Below are positions 43,935-53,467 of a stretch of DNA of 64,000 nt, piece after piece. The position numbers were made by a program, and so were the translations under genes. The notes under the pieces are model-generated. The model saw only the letters and a program-made list of their open reading frames with translations, was not told where the DNA came from and did no database searches. Location: contig JBKBHS010000001.1 in NCBI GenBank assembly GCA_046299555.1, positions 248,001 to 312,000 on the forward strand, read 5' to 3'. Origin of the DNA: CALKJP01 sp046299555 (GTDB lineage Bacteria > Bacteroidota > Bacteroidia > JACCXN01). Within the stretch, counting starts at the first letter, position 1. Each line of letters opens with the position of its first letter.

Positions 43935-44807
43935 TTAGAATATGATGTATTCTTGAGGATTAATAGGAATGCCATTGTACCAAAGCTCAAAATGTAAATG
44001 TGGGCCGGAACTGTTTTCGCCTGTGCTGCCAATAATGGCAATAGGCTCTCCGGCTTTTACATAATCGCCCACTTTTTTAAGCAAGGCAGAATTGTGTTTA
44101 TATACCGAAATAATATTATTTGGATGTTGTATTTGAAGCACATACCCATTATCATTCGTCCAAGAAGCCAATAAAACAGTTCCTTCTAAAGTTGCTTTTA
44201 TAGCTTCGTTTTCAGGCCCAACAATGTCTATCCCATAATGGTCTTCGCGTGGATTAAACGATGCTGTAATATAACCGTTAAGCGGAGCAAAAAAGAAATA
44301 AGCGCTCATATTTTTTCGAATAGACTCGTCTTTAAGCGCAATGTTGTATTTGTCTTCCGATTCAATTTGTGCTCTTAAAATTGAATCTTGAGGGGATTTT
44401 ACGAGGTATATGTTTTTATATTTTAATGCACTATCAACCTTTGCATCTAACTCTTCTTTTGTTATTTTACCTTCTAAAATATTGACAATATTTTGAATAT
44501 AAATATCTCTGGCTAATAATGCATTTTCTAATGAATCTACTTTAAGAACGGCTAATAATGCATTTTTTCGCGTATTTACATCTGAGTATCCGGGAATAAA
44601 TTCTCTTATGGGCGTAAAGGCTATAAGCGCTACTAAGCTTATAGTAAATACAATTAATATAGTACCGCCTACCGTAAATACATTTATAGGAGTTAGTCGA
44701 AACGAGAGCTTTTCCTCAAAAGTAGCATCGTTCATAATCACTAAACGATACTTGTTTTTAAGTTTTGAAAGCAATGCTTTACGGCCTTTAGGCTTGTTTT
44801 CTTCCAT
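43935..44807 (-). CDS. M23 family metallopeptidase, membrane-anchored
   Basis: 290 residues. Short cytoplasmic N-terminus, one membrane helix (about 38-62: TVGGTILIVFTISLVALIAF), a coiled linker (about 85-160) and a C-terminal LytM/M23 domain (about 185-285) with HYGIDIVGPENEAIKA (zinc His and Asp) and GPHLHFELWYNG (HxH motif). Likely periplasmic endopeptidase or activator of peptidoglycan remodelling; the family also includes inactive activators such as EnvC, but here the ligands look intact. Divergent from sprE. Confidence 0.92.
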   Translation of the reverse strand: MEENKPKGRKALLSKLKNKYRLVIMNDATFEEKLSFRLTPINVFTVGGTILIVFTISLVALIAFTPIREFIPGYSDVNTRKNALLAVLKVDSLENALLARDIYIQNIVNILEGKITKEELDAKVDSALKYKNIYLVKSPQDSILRAQIESEDKYNIALKDESIRKNMSAYFFFAPLNGYITASFNPREDHYGIDIVGPENEAIKATLEGTVLLASWTNDNGYVLQIQHPNNIISVYKHNSALLKKVGDYVKAGEPIAIIGSTGENSSGPHLHFELWYNGIPINPQEYIIF

Positions 44808-44812
44808 TGTTG

Positions 44813-44820
44813 CAAACCTA
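44813..44820 (-). promoter_or_regulatory. -7 promoter element very close to the M23 start codon
   Basis: TAGGTTTG on the minus strand, an exact match, only 5 bp before the ATG. If used, transcription would start at or next to the start codon (leaderless or very short leader). Confidence 0.45.
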
Positions 44821-44941
44821 CGCTATTTTTTAAAAGAGAGCAAATGCGCTATTGGTGAATAATTTAAAGGTATTTTATATATATTTCATTTAAAAATCAT
44901 AAAATAAATAATTAAACCCCTTTATTTTACAATAAATAAAA

Positions 44942-44949
44942 TATTTTTG
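44942..44949 (+). promoter_or_regulatory. -7 promoter element of sprE
   Basis: TATTTTTG matches TAnnTTTG, 35 bp upstream of the GTG start. The -33 region is T-rich without a clear TTTG. Confidence 0.4.
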
Positions 44950-44984
44950 CTCACTTTGAGTTTATATATGACTTTTTAAATAAA

Positions 44985-47612
44985 GTGAGGCTTAGCAGTA
45001 AACATACGATTTTGTTATTCGGTACAATTGGAGCGATGCTATTTCTTTTGGCATGTTCTACCAAAAAAAACACTTTTGTAAATAGAACATACCATAACAT
45101 TACCGCCAAATACAACGGTTATTTTCATGCAAAAGAAATTGTAAAAGAAGCACAAAAACGAATAGAAGCCGAACATAAAGACGATTATAAAAAAATACTT
45201 CCAGTATATTCTTTAGGAGACGATGCAACAGCCAAAAGTGTAATTCCGGATATGGAAAAAGCATTTAAAAAATGCTCGGAGGTAATAAAGTATCATAGCA
45301 TGCTTATAAAAGGGAAAGAATATTGCAATTGGATTGATAATACATATTTTGTAATCGGGCAAACTCATTATTTTAAAAAAGAATATTACATAGCTGCCGA
45401 AGTGTTTGATTATGTTGCTAAAGAATATAAATCAAAAGACACCAAACATTTAGCCATGATATGGCAACTTAGAAGCTACAACGAAAATGGCAGTTTTGCA
45501 AATGCTCAATTAATATTAGATTTATTAAACAGCGATAGAACTTTACCCAAAGAACTTAAAGGAGAATTAGCTTTAGCTCATGCTGATTATTTAATGAAAA
45601 GAGAAAGCTATGAGTTGGCAGCAGAACAGCTAAATAAAGCCTTAGCGTTAATTAAAAAGAAATCGCAAAGAGCACGTATTACTTTTATTTTGGCACAACT
45701 GTATCAACGAACCGACCAATGCAAAAAAGCAAGCAGATTATATTCCGATGTAATTGACATGAACCCAAAATACGAAATGGTGTTTCAATCAAGAATTAAT
45801 CGTGCAAAATGTTCAGAAGGCAGAAACGCTAAGGGAATAAAAGACGAGCTGGTTAAAATGTCGAAAGATGCTAAAAACAAAGAATATTTAGATCAGATAT
45901 ATTATACCTTAGGCGAAATTGAACAAAAAGAAGGCAACGAAACAAAAGCCATATTTTATTTTAAAGAATCGGTTGCTGCAAGTATAAACGACAATTATCA
46001 AAAATCGCTGTCATATTTAAAATTGGCCGATATTTATTTTAAACAACCCGAATACGAATCGGCACAAGCCTATTACGATAGCACCGTTTTAATATTGCCT
46101 AAAGATTTTCCGAATTATGATATGATTGTTGAAAAGAAAAATGCGCTAACTGAACTGATAAAAAACATTAAGATAGTAGCATATCAAGACAGTATGCTTC
46201 GAATAGCCGCTATGTCTGACGAAGAAAGAGAACAATATGCCGAAAGAATGATACAAAAGGCCATTGAAGAAGAAAAGAAAAAACAAGAAGAAGAAGAATT
46301 AAAAAAACAACAACAGCTTTTAGCTCAAAACAATCCAAATGTTCAACAACAACAAAATCAAGGCTCAGGAAGCAATTGGTATTTTTATAATCAGGCTACC
46401 GTTAATTTCGGTATTACCGATTTTAAGAAAAAATGGGGTGAAAGAAAACTCGAAGACAACTGGCGAAGAAGCAATAAAGCAGCTATTATTGAAGATACTA
46501 ATGAAGAAGAAAGTAGCGATGAAACTGTTTTGTCAGATAACACCGATACAACAAAAACAAAATCAAACGCTAAATCAACCGATGTAAAGAGTAAAGAATA
46601 CTACTTGCAAGATGTTCCTTTAACGCAACAAGCACAATTAAAAGCACACGAAAAAATTAAAGATGCTTTATATAATTGTGGTACCATTTACAAAGAGCAA
46701 TTACAAGATTATATAAACGCCATTTTAGCTTATGAAGAAATATTAAAACGCTATGACACTTCTAAATATCATTTACCACTGTATTATCAAATATATCGAT
46801 TAAGTAATCAGATTAACGATAATCAACGTGTAGAAAAGTACAGACGCATTTTAAAAACCCAATACCCCAATACTCCTTATGCTAAGTTAATTGACGATCC
46901 TGACTATATATCAAAAGCAAAAGCAGAACTTTCAGAAATTGAAAAGTTTTATGCAACTACGTATGAGTTATACAACCAAAAACAATATGCTACTGTTATT
47001 GCCAGAAGCAATCAGGCCGATTCGTTATATCCCAAGAGCAAATATGCTCCGCAATTTCATTATATGAAAGCTATGTCGTTAGGAGCATTAAAGGGGCCAC
47101 AGGTGCTCGAGGAAGAATTAAAAAAGTTAATAGTATTGCACCCTCAAAATGAAATAAAGAAAAAAGCTGAAGAAACGCTGGAAATTATATACTCTTTACA
47201 AGCAGAAACAGACACGAATACCATTGATGTTGCAACATCGTTTACGCATTTAAAAAATGTTCCTCATACTTGTATAATCATTGTAAATGATAAAAGCAAA
47301 GATTTATCGGATACTAAAAATGCTGTTTCAGATTTTAATAATACCTTTTATGCTTCAAAAGGACTTAATGTTAGCAGCACCTTTTTAGGAGATGCCCAGT
47401 TGATAATAATTTCTTCAATGGAAGATAAAGCTTCGGCTTTAAAATACTATAACAATATAATTAGTGAAACAGCTATTGCTGCAAATTTAGCCGGAACCTC
47501 ATACCAAATTTTCGTAATTTCTGCCGATAATTTTCAAAAACTCTATAAAGAAAAGAACATAGATCAATATCGGGATTTTTTTGAACGCAAGTATTTAAAC
47601 AAAAAGAAATAG
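44985..47612 (+). CDS. sprE: T9SS/gliding lipoprotein SprE (PorW)
   Basis: 875 residues from a GTG start. Lipoprotein signal ending LFLLAC (Cys about 24), then the conserved STKKNTFVNRTYHNITAKYN. TPR repeats span about 90-400 and about 540-720. A low-complexity Gln/Asn/Lys-rich linker lies near 405-460. SprE/PorW is an outer-membrane-associated TPR lipoprotein needed for T9SS secretion and gliding. Length is close to the F. johnsoniae protein. The GTG start is preferred over the ATG at 45034 because it supplies the basic N-region of the signal peptide. Confidence 0.93.
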   Translation: MRLSSKHTILLFGTIGAMLFLLACSTKKNTFVNRTYHNITAKYNGYFHAKEIVKEAQKRIEAEHKDDYKKILPVYSLGDDATAKSVIPDMEKAFKKCSEVIKYHSMLIKGKEYCNWIDNTYFVIGQTHYFKKEYYIAAEVFDYVAKEYKSKDTKHLAMIWQLRSYNENGSFANAQLILDLLNSDRTLPKELKGELALAHADYLMKRESYELAAEQLNKALALIKKKSQRARITFILAQLYQRTDQCKKASRLYSDVIDMNPKYEMVFQSRINRAKCSEGRNAKGIKDELVKMSKDAKNKEYLDQIYYTLGEIEQKEGNETKAIFYFKESVAASINDNYQKSLSYLKLADIYFKQPEYESAQAYYDSTVLILPKDFPNYDMIVEKKNALTELIKNIKIVAYQDSMLRIAAMSDEEREQYAERMIQKAIEEEKKKQEEEELKKQQQLLAQNNPNVQQQQNQGSGSNWYFYNQATVNFGITDFKKKWGERKLEDNWRRSNKAAIIEDTNEEESSDETVLSDNTDTTKTKSNAKSTDVKSKEYYLQDVPLTQQAQLKAHEKIKDALYNCGTIYKEQLQDYINAILAYEEILKRYDTSKYHLPLYYQIYRLSNQINDNQRVEKYRRILKTQYPNTPYAKLIDDPDYISKAKAELSEIEKFYATTYELYNQKQYATVIARSNQADSLYPKSKYAPQFHYMKAMSLGALKGPQVLEEELKKLIVLHPQNEIKKKAEETLEIIYSLQAETDTNTIDVATSFTHLKNVPHTCIIIVNDKSKDLSDTKNAVSDFNNTFYASKGLNVSSTFLGDAQLIIISSMEDKASALKYYNNIISETAIAANLAGTSYQIFVISADNFQKLYKEKNIDQYRDFFERKYLNKKK

Positions 47613-47640
47613 CAGAGATTAAATTAAAATTTCCTTGTAG

Positions 47641-47671
47641 AAAAGGCTGCCCTTTTAAGACAGCCTTTTTT
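47641..47671. terminator. bidirectional terminator between sprE and the M42 gene
   Basis: Stem AAAAGGCTG / CAGCCTTTT with an 11-nt loop followed by T7. It ends sprE and, in reverse, the convergent M42 peptidase gene. Confidence 0.85.
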
Positions 47672-47673
47672 TG

Positions 47674-48720
47674 TTATTTAAAACTCCAATCGTATGTATC
47701 GAGTTCTTTTACGCACGCACTCAATAAATCAATAGCGCCTTGAATATCTTTTTTATTAGCCATTTCTATAACCTGGTGTATGTGTCGAGTAGGAATAGAA
47801 ACCGCTCCCGAAATGGCTCCTCCCGCTGTCATGCGTTGTATGCCGGCCGTATCGGTTCCTCCTGCCGGTAAAATTTCAGGCTGCCATTTAATTTTATGCT
47901 TATCTGCTGTTTTTTTCATAAATGCAACCATTCGATAATCGCAAATGGTAGATGAATCCATAATTTTTATGGCCACCCCTTCGCCTAATTTGGTTACACT
48001 TTCGTGGGCTTTGGCTCCGGGAACATCATAAGCAATAGTGGTATCTAATCCAAAACCAAAATCGGGTTGTATTTGAAGCGATGATACATTAGCCCCTCTA
48101 ATGCCTACTTCTTCTTGAACGGTAAATACGGCATATACATCATAAGGTAATTTTTCGCTTTTAAGTTTTTTCAGCACTTCTATAAGAATAAATACCGATA
48201 CGCGATTGTCAATTGATTTACAATTAACATTATCTCCCATTTCAATTAAATCGCGCTCTCGTGTTATTGGGTCGCCTATCGAAATATATTTTTCTACCTC
48301 TTTTTTTGGTAATCCCAAATCAATAAAAAAGTCTTCTATTTTTACGTTTTTCCCTCTTTCTTCTTGGCTCATAATATGGATAGGTTTTGAGCCCATTACG
48401 CCAATAATATCTTTTTTACCGTGAACGATTACGCGCTGAGCTGTTAACGTTTTAGGGTCAAAGCCTCCAAGCGTATGAAAGCGCAAAAACCCTTGTTCAT
48501 CAATATGGGTTACAATAAATCCTATTTCGTCCATATGGGCTGCAATCATTACTTTTTTGCGCGCTTTTCCTTTTTTAAGGGCAATAACATTACCCATGTT
48601 GTCTATATTAATTTCATCGGCTAAACCTTTTAATTCGCGCAACACTACTTTACGAATGGGTTGTTCAAAACCCGGAGCTCCCGGTGTTTCACAAATTTCT
48701 TTTAGCAGTTTTATATTCAT
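47674..48720 (-). CDS. M42 family metalloaminopeptidase
   Basis: 348 residues, family length. Zinc/cobalt ligands are visible: His in IAAHMDEIGFI, Asp in CKSIDNRVSVF, Glu pair in TVQEEVGIRGA (one catalytic, one ligand), Asp in GLDTTIAYD and a late His in TRHIHQVIEM. M42 enzymes form large dodecameric cytosolic aminopeptidases that trim oligopeptides. It starts 26 bp after the pyk stop on the same strand. Confidence 0.93.
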   Translation of the reverse strand: MNIKLLKEICETPGAPGFEQPIRKVVLRELKGLADEINIDNMGNVIALKKGKARKKVMIAAHMDEIGFIVTHIDEQGFLRFHTLGGFDPKTLTAQRVIVHGKKDIIGVMGSKPIHIMSQEERGKNVKIEDFFIDLGLPKKEVEKYISIGDPITRERDLIEMGDNVNCKSIDNRVSVFILIEVLKKLKSEKLPYDVYAVFTVQEEVGIRGANVSSLQIQPDFGFGLDTTIAYDVPGAKAHESVTKLGEGVAIKIMDSSTICDYRMVAFMKKTADKHKIKWQPEILPAGGTDTAGIQRMTAGGAISGAVSIPTRHIHQVIEMANKKDIQGAIDLLSACVKELDTYDWSFK

Positions 48721-48746
48721 ATTTTCTTGGTTGTTTGGTTGATTTA

Positions 48747-50180
48747 TTAATCTACGAATGAAAGTTTAAGCATATTTGATTTCCCGTTTTCGTCAATTGG
48801 CATGCTGGCAATATTTATCATTAAATCGCCTTGATGCACCATGCCTTCTTTGCGTAAAATATATTTAATATCGGCTATGGTATGATCGGTACTCACCTTT
48901 TTATCATAATAAAAACCTCTTACTCCCCACAAAAGGCTAAGAGTATTTAAAATAGAATGATTGGCTGTAAACACAAAAATGTTTGCCTTTGGTCGAAAGC
49001 TGGATATTTTAAACGCTGTGTATCCGGAATGTGTCATAGTAACAATAGCTTGTGCATTTACTCTTTGGGCGAGTTTACACGCGTTGTAGCAAATGGAGTC
49101 AGTAATAAATCGTTCGTTAAACTTATCGGTAATAGGTATTTGATCATGGTTGTATATTCCTTCGTACGATTCTACGTTTTGAATTATTTTTTTAACGGTT
49201 TCAATTACTTTTACCGGGTGTTTACCGACCGAAGTTTCACCACTTAGCATTACCGCATCTGCTCCGTCCATAATGGAATTTGCCACATCATTTACTTCGG
49301 CTCTGGTAGGTGTAATATTGGTAATCATAGATTCCATCATTTGTGTGGCAACAATAATTGGTTTTGAGGCGGCCAAACATTTTTTAATTAACATTTTTTG
49401 AATAAGAGGAACTTCCTGTATCGGAATTTCAACCCCCAAATCACCTCGAGCAACCATTAAGCCGTCAGCTTCTTTAATAATATTATCAATGTCTTCTAAG
49501 GCTTCGGGTTTTTCGATTTTGGCAATTACCTTGGCTTTTTTTCCTTTTGCGGAAATAATGTGTTTTAGTTCAATTATATCGCTGGCCGAACGAACAAAAG
49601 AAAGACCAATCCATTCAACATTATTTTCCAATGCAAACTCTAAATCTTGTTTATCTTTTTCGGTTAAACAAGGTAATGATATTTTAGTATTAGGTAGGTT
49701 TACGCCTTTTTTAGACGATAATATACCTCCTTGAACAATATGCGCTTTAACTTCATCTATACCATTACTGCTTATAACGCGCATCATTAATTTGCCATCG
49801 TCTAACAATATTATTTCTCCGGGTCTAACATCTTGCGGAAACTGAGGATAGGTAATATACACACGCTCTTTATTACCTATGCATTTTTGAGTAGTAAAAA
49901 CCATTTCGGCTCCTGCTTGCAATTCTACTCCGTTATTTTCCATCTCTCCTATTCTAAGTTTAGGACCTTGCAAATCGCATAAAATGGCAGTATGTACCCA
50001 AAGATCTTTATTTATTTCTTTGAGGTTACGAATTACTTTAGCATGGTCATCGTAGCTGCCATGTGAAAAATTCATTCGACAAACATTAACTCCTGCCATT
50101 ATCATTTCTTTTAAAATATCTTTACTTGATGAAGCAGGGCCAATGGTTGCCACTATTTTTGTTCGGGTAAAATTGTTCAT
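48747..50180 (-). CDS. pyk: pyruvate kinase
   Basis: Makes pyruvate and ATP from phosphoenolpyruvate in glycolysis. 477 residues: TKIVATIGPASSS, CRMNFSHGSYDDH, KKGVNLPNTKISLP, KVIAKIEKPEAL, MVARGDLGVEIP and ATQMMESMI (all substrate or metal sites intact). C-terminal regulatory domain present. Begins 4 bp after the IPExxxVDY gene, as commonly seen in this phylum. Confidence 0.97.
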   Translation of the reverse strand: MNNFTRTKIVATIGPASSSKDILKEMIMAGVNVCRMNFSHGSYDDHAKVIRNLKEINKDLWVHTAILCDLQGPKLRIGEMENNGVELQAGAEMVFTTQKCIGNKERVYITYPQFPQDVRPGEIILLDDGKLMMRVISSNGIDEVKAHIVQGGILSSKKGVNLPNTKISLPCLTEKDKQDLEFALENNVEWIGLSFVRSASDIIELKHIISAKGKKAKVIAKIEKPEALEDIDNIIKEADGLMVARGDLGVEIPIQEVPLIQKMLIKKCLAASKPIIVATQMMESMITNITPTRAEVNDVANSIMDGADAVMLSGETSVGKHPVKVIETVKKIIQNVESYEGIYNHDQIPITDKFNERFITDSICYNACKLAQRVNAQAIVTMTHSGYTAFKISSFRPKANIFVFTANHSILNTLSLLWGVRGFYYDKKVSTDHTIADIKYILRKEGMVHQGDLMINIASMPIDENGKSNMLKLSFVD

Positions 50181-50184
50181 AGTA

Positions 50185-50604
50185 TTAAAAAATAAGATTT
50201 TTTTTTGATTTTAATGTTTCAACATCAATTATAAATACAGCATTTATTTGATTCGAAGTTCTTAATGTTTTACAAATATCATCAATGATTTGTTCGTTAA
50301 AATTTCCATCCATCATAAGCAAATAATCGGCATGTTTAACTTCGGGCAACAAAAATCCGCTTGGGCACTTATTTGAAAACAAATGATACATTCGTTGGGT
50401 TTGTTCGCACATGCACGAATAATGCGAAAAATATTGGGTATCCGCAGGTTTTTTTTGAGCTATTTCGTAATCGTTTTCTTTTTTTAATGCTATATCCAAT
50501 AATTTATTGATAATCCAACTAATTCTATAATCGCGTAAATGGCAACTTATTCCAATTAGCCAAAAATTGAAATCGTAGTCTACATTTAAAATTGTTTTTG
50601 CCAC
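50185..50604 (-). CDS. IPExxxVDY family protein
   Basis: 139 residues from a GTG start. Belongs to a small Bacteroidota-only family of unknown function named for the motif I-P-E-x-x-x-V-D-Y, here LPEVKHADY. N-terminal YDFNFWLIGISCHLRDYRISWIINK and C-terminal INAVFIIDVETLKSKKNL match the family style. Nearly always sits between rnc and pyk, as here, so a conserved but uncharacterised housekeeping role is likely. A 335-bp spacer now separates it from rnc. Confidence 0.87.
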   Translation of the reverse strand: MAKTILNVDYDFNFWLIGISCHLRDYRISWIINKLLDIALKKENDYEIAQKKPADTQYFSHYSCMCEQTQRMYHLFSNKCPSGFLLPEVKHADYLLMMDGNFNEQIIDDICKTLRTSNQINAVFIIDVETLKSKKNLIF

Positions 50605-50939
50605 TTTTTTAGCTCAAAAATCGTGTGAAAGTAGCAATTTTATTGCTGTAAAAAAAGCAGACGAATGGAAGATGAACGTTTTCTGTTTTCAGATGAAAGA
50701 TTATAAGATAAAAGAACAAAGAAGAATGACCTCTTTAATTGTTGATTTGTTGATTTATTGAATTTTTGAATTTGCTTTGCTGTACTCTGCGTAAAACTTT
50801 GCTGTACTCTGCGGTTAAACAGAAGAAGACAGAAGTCGGTTTTCAGATAACAGAATTGTTGAATTATTGATTTATTGAATTTTTTAATCTGCAATCTGTA
50901 ATTTTATAATTACAACAATTTCATTGTACATTAAACAAA
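50605..50939. repeat. spacer between rnc and the IPExxxVDY gene with two direct-repeat pairs
   Basis: No credible gene. CTTTGCTGTACTCTGCG occurs at 50775-50791 and 50797-50813 (22-bp period). The 18-bp word TTGATTTATTGAATTTTT occurs at 50750-50767 and 50867-50884. The first repeat, read on the other strand (CGCAGAGTACAGCAAAG), resembles dispersed CGCAGAG/GCAAAG-type intergenic repeats known from many bacteria. The spacer breaks an otherwise tight operon and looks like an inserted or expanded repeat element. It may carry a promoter for pyk, but I see none that is convincing. Confidence 0.6.
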
Positions 50940-51641
50940 TTATTGCACAAATTGATGAAATGCCTTTTCTGCAGCTTGTTGTTCGGCTTTTTTCTTTGAA
51001 AAATCTATGCCCGTGCTTATTTCTTGATTATTAATAAAAAGAGTAACCGTAAATCTTCGATCGTTATTTTTTAAAATTTCTTCTTTAGCTTCAAAACGTA
51101 ATTGTTTTTTTTCTTTTTGTGCCCAATTTAAAAGTTTGCTTTTATAATCAAATTCCGTGTTTTCAAAATGTTCAATATCTATGTGTAATTTGATAATATG
51201 ATTAACAACAAATTTTTGTGTAAAGTCAAAGCCTTTATCTAAGTAAATGGCTCCAATCAAGGCTTCAAACACATCTCCATGAAGCGATTTAAATCCGGTG
51301 TTTGAATCGTTATAATATTGTATCATATTTTCCAAGCCCATTTTTCGTGAGAGCATATTTAAGTGGCTTCTGTTTACCAATTTTGAACGCATTTGGGTTA
51401 AAAAGCCTTCGTCTTTAAATGGAAAACGCAGATACAAATAATGCGTTATAATAGCGCCAAATACTGCATCACCTAAATATTCAAGACGTTCATTGCTTTC
51501 GTGTTCTTTTTCAACTACCGATTTGTGACGGAAAGCTTTTTGATATAAAATAACGTTATCGGGATAAAAACCGAGAAGATTTTTAATTGATTGGTAAAAA
51601 GCCTTGTCTTTAGAAAAAAAACGCCTTAAATAGCCTAACAC
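50940..51641 (-). CDS. rnc: ribonuclease III
   Basis: Double-stranded-RNA endonuclease. 233 residues: the RNase III domain has the signature ESNERLEYLGDAVFGAI (catalytic Glu and Asp), then HGDVFEALIGAIYLDKGF. The dsRNA-binding domain (about 160-233) ends QAAEKAFHQFV. GTG start, overlapping the fabF stop by one base. Part of the acpP-fabF-rnc operon. Confidence 0.97.
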   Translation of the reverse strand: MLGYLRRFFSKDKAFYQSIKNLLGFYPDNVILYQKAFRHKSVVEKEHESNERLEYLGDAVFGAIITHYLYLRFPFKDEGFLTQMRSKLVNRSHLNMLSRKMGLENMIQYYNDSNTGFKSLHGDVFEALIGAIYLDKGFDFTQKFVVNHIIKLHIDIEHFENTEFDYKSKLLNWAQKEKKQLRFEAKEEILKNNDRRFTVTLFINNQEISTGIDFSKKKAEQQAAEKAFHQFVQ

Positions 51642-52897
51642 TAAGCGACAAATTTTTTGAAAATTACCGAAGCATTATGACCGCCAAAACCAAAGGTATT
51701 GCTTAATGCGGCTCTAATTTCGCGTTTTTGCGCTTTATTGAAAGTAAAGTTTAGGTTAGCGTCTAATTCAGGGTCATCGTTAAAATGGTTGATTGTAGGA
51801 GGAACAATTCCTTCTTTAACCGCTAAAATTGAGGCTATTGCTTCAATAGCTCCGGCAGCGCCCAATAAATGACCGGTCATTGATTTGGTTGAACTGATAT
51901 TTAATTTGTAAGCATGCTCTCCAAATACGCTTAAAATAGCCTTAGTTTCTGCAACATCACCTAACGGAGTTGATGTTCCGTGAACATTTATGTAATCAAT
52001 ATCGGCTGCTGTCATTCCGGCATCATTTAAAGCATCGAGCATTACATTTCTTGCCCCTACACCATCCGGGTGTGGTGCTGTAATATGATAAGCATCTGCC
52101 GATAAACCTCCGCCAACCATTTCAGCATAAATTTTAGCTCCTCGTTTAATGGCATGTTCATATTCTTCTAAAATAATTGCTCCGGAACCTTCGCCTAAAA
52201 CAAAACCATCTCTGTCTTTATCGAATGGGCGTGACGCTGTTTCAGGAGAATCGTTTCTGGTAGAAAGCGCCTGTAGGGCATTAAACCCGCCAACACCCGA
52301 TTCGGTACAAGCAGCCTCTGAACCACCGGTTACAATAATATCGGCCTTACCTAAGCGAATGTAATTAAATGCGTCTATCAGCGCATTAGTTGAAGAAGCA
52401 CACGCTGAAACCACCGAAAAATTTGGCCCTCTAAAACCAAAACGAATAGATATATGACCAGAGCATATATCAGAAATCATTTTTGGGATAAAGAAGGGGT
52501 TAAAACGAGGAGTACCATCGCCTTTTGCAAAAGCAAAGCACTCTTCTTGAAAAGTAAATAAGCCTCCTATACCGGAAGCCCATATAACTCCTACTCTATC
52601 TTTGTTAATGGATGAATTATCAGCAATATTAGCATCTACCACCGCCTGATGTGCCGAAGCTACGCCATATTGCGAGAATAAATCTACTCGTTTTACTTCT
52701 TTGCGCTCAAAATAATCTTCGGGGTTAAAGCCTTTTACTTCACATGCAAACTGTGTTTTAAACTTAGATGGGTCGAAATGCGTAATCCGGCCTGCGCCAC
52801 TAATTCCATTAATAAGTCCGTTCCAATAATCTTGAACATTGTTTCCTAATGGGGTTATTGCACCCAGGCCGGTTACTACTACTCGTTTAAGCTGCAT
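51641..52897 (-). CDS. fabF: beta-ketoacyl-ACP synthase II
   Basis: Elongates acyl-ACP by condensing it with malonyl-ACP. 418 residues with the Cys-His-His triad: Cys in VVSACASSTNAL, His in YINVHGTSTPLGD and His in MTGHLLGAAGA. N-terminal VVVTGLGAITPLGNNV. Follows acpP by 23 bp. Confidence 0.97.
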   Translation of the reverse strand: MQLKRVVVTGLGAITPLGNNVQDYWNGLINGISGAGRITHFDPSKFKTQFACEVKGFNPEDYFERKEVKRVDLFSQYGVASAHQAVVDANIADNSSINKDRVGVIWASGIGGLFTFQEECFAFAKGDGTPRFNPFFIPKMISDICSGHISIRFGFRGPNFSVVSACASSTNALIDAFNYIRLGKADIIVTGGSEAACTESGVGGFNALQALSTRNDSPETASRPFDKDRDGFVLGEGSGAIILEEYEHAIKRGAKIYAEMVGGGLSADAYHITAPHPDGVGARNVMLDALNDAGMTAADIDYINVHGTSTPLGDVAETKAILSVFGEHAYKLNISSTKSMTGHLLGAAGAIEAIASILAVKEGIVPPTINHFNDDPELDANLNFTFNKAQKREIRAALSNTFGFGGHNASVIFKKFVA

Positions 52898-52920
52898 GTG
52901 TCAGCGAAAATGTTTTAAAT

Positions 52921-53157
52921 TTATTTTGCGTTTGCTTCGATGTAAGCAATAGCTTCACCAACTGTGCTGATTTTTTCAGCTTGATCGTCAGGAATTGCAA
53001 TGTTGAACTCTTTTTCAAATTCCATAATAAGTTCAACAGTATCTAAAGAGTCAGCTCCTAAATCGTTAGTAAAACTAGCCGTTGGAGTTACTTCAGATTC
53101 ATCAACACCTAATTTGTCAACGATGATTGCTTTTACTCTTGATGCGATATCAGACAT
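52921..53157 (-). CDS. acpP: acyl carrier protein
   Basis: 78-residue acidic carrier protein. Phosphopantetheine attaches to Ser37 in GADSLDTVEL. It carries growing acyl chains for FabF, FabH and PlsX, all encoded in this window. A rare Shine-Dalgarno-like GAAAGGAG precedes the ATG, fitting its high expression. Confidence 0.98.
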   Translation of the reverse strand: MSDIASRVKAIIVDKLGVDESEVTPTASFTNDLGADSLDTVELIMEFEKEFNIAIPDDQAEKISTVGEAIAYIEANAK

Positions 53158-53467
53158 TTTAAATTCTCCTTTCTATTTGGTTAAATTAGGCTGCAAAGAA
53201 AAAAATTTTTGAATTGTTAGTCAAATTTTTGCATTTTTTGTTCATAAATATAATATAACACCTTATATTTCAGTCAATTAAATGAGTGTTTTAATCTGTT
53301 TTTTTCTGTTTTTTATCGCTTAAAATTTCTTTTTTAGCCTTTGATTTTTGTTTTTGGACAATCATTTTATTACAACTGAACGCTTTTATTGCATTTTCTT
53401 ATTAATTACCATGTAATGTAAATAAACAAGATACTTTTTGTGATTAATTGTTTTTATGTAGGTTTGT
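53158..53467. promoter_or_regulatory. acpP-purN divergent control region
   Basis: 310 bp without a gene. The minus strand carries a near-consensus acpP promoter: TTTG (53222-53225), 20 bp, then TTTCTTTG (53194-53201), and a Shine-Dalgarno-like GAAAGGAG (53167-53174). The plus strand carries the purN promoter close to its start codon. The middle is strongly T-rich on the plus strand (about 53290-53370), a possible curved or UP-type region. Nothing else recognised. Confidence 0.6.
53435..53466 (+). promoter_or_regulatory. purN promoter overlapping the 5' end of the gene
   Basis: TTTTTG (ending 53440), 18 bp, then TAGGTTTG (53459-53466), an exact -7 match. Transcription would start at about 53471-53474, at the second in-frame ATG, implying a leaderless mRNA. 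Confidence 0.5.

Noticed and set aside
50640..50894. Minus-strand frame of 84 codons in the rnc spacer
   Set aside because: Composed of repeats and low-complexity sequence, with no signal, domain or promoter.
53290..53370. T-rich stretch in the acpP-purN spacer as a small RNA gene
   Set aside because: No stem-loop terminator or promoter arrangement for a separate RNA is visible; it is more simply a curved or UP-type upstream region.
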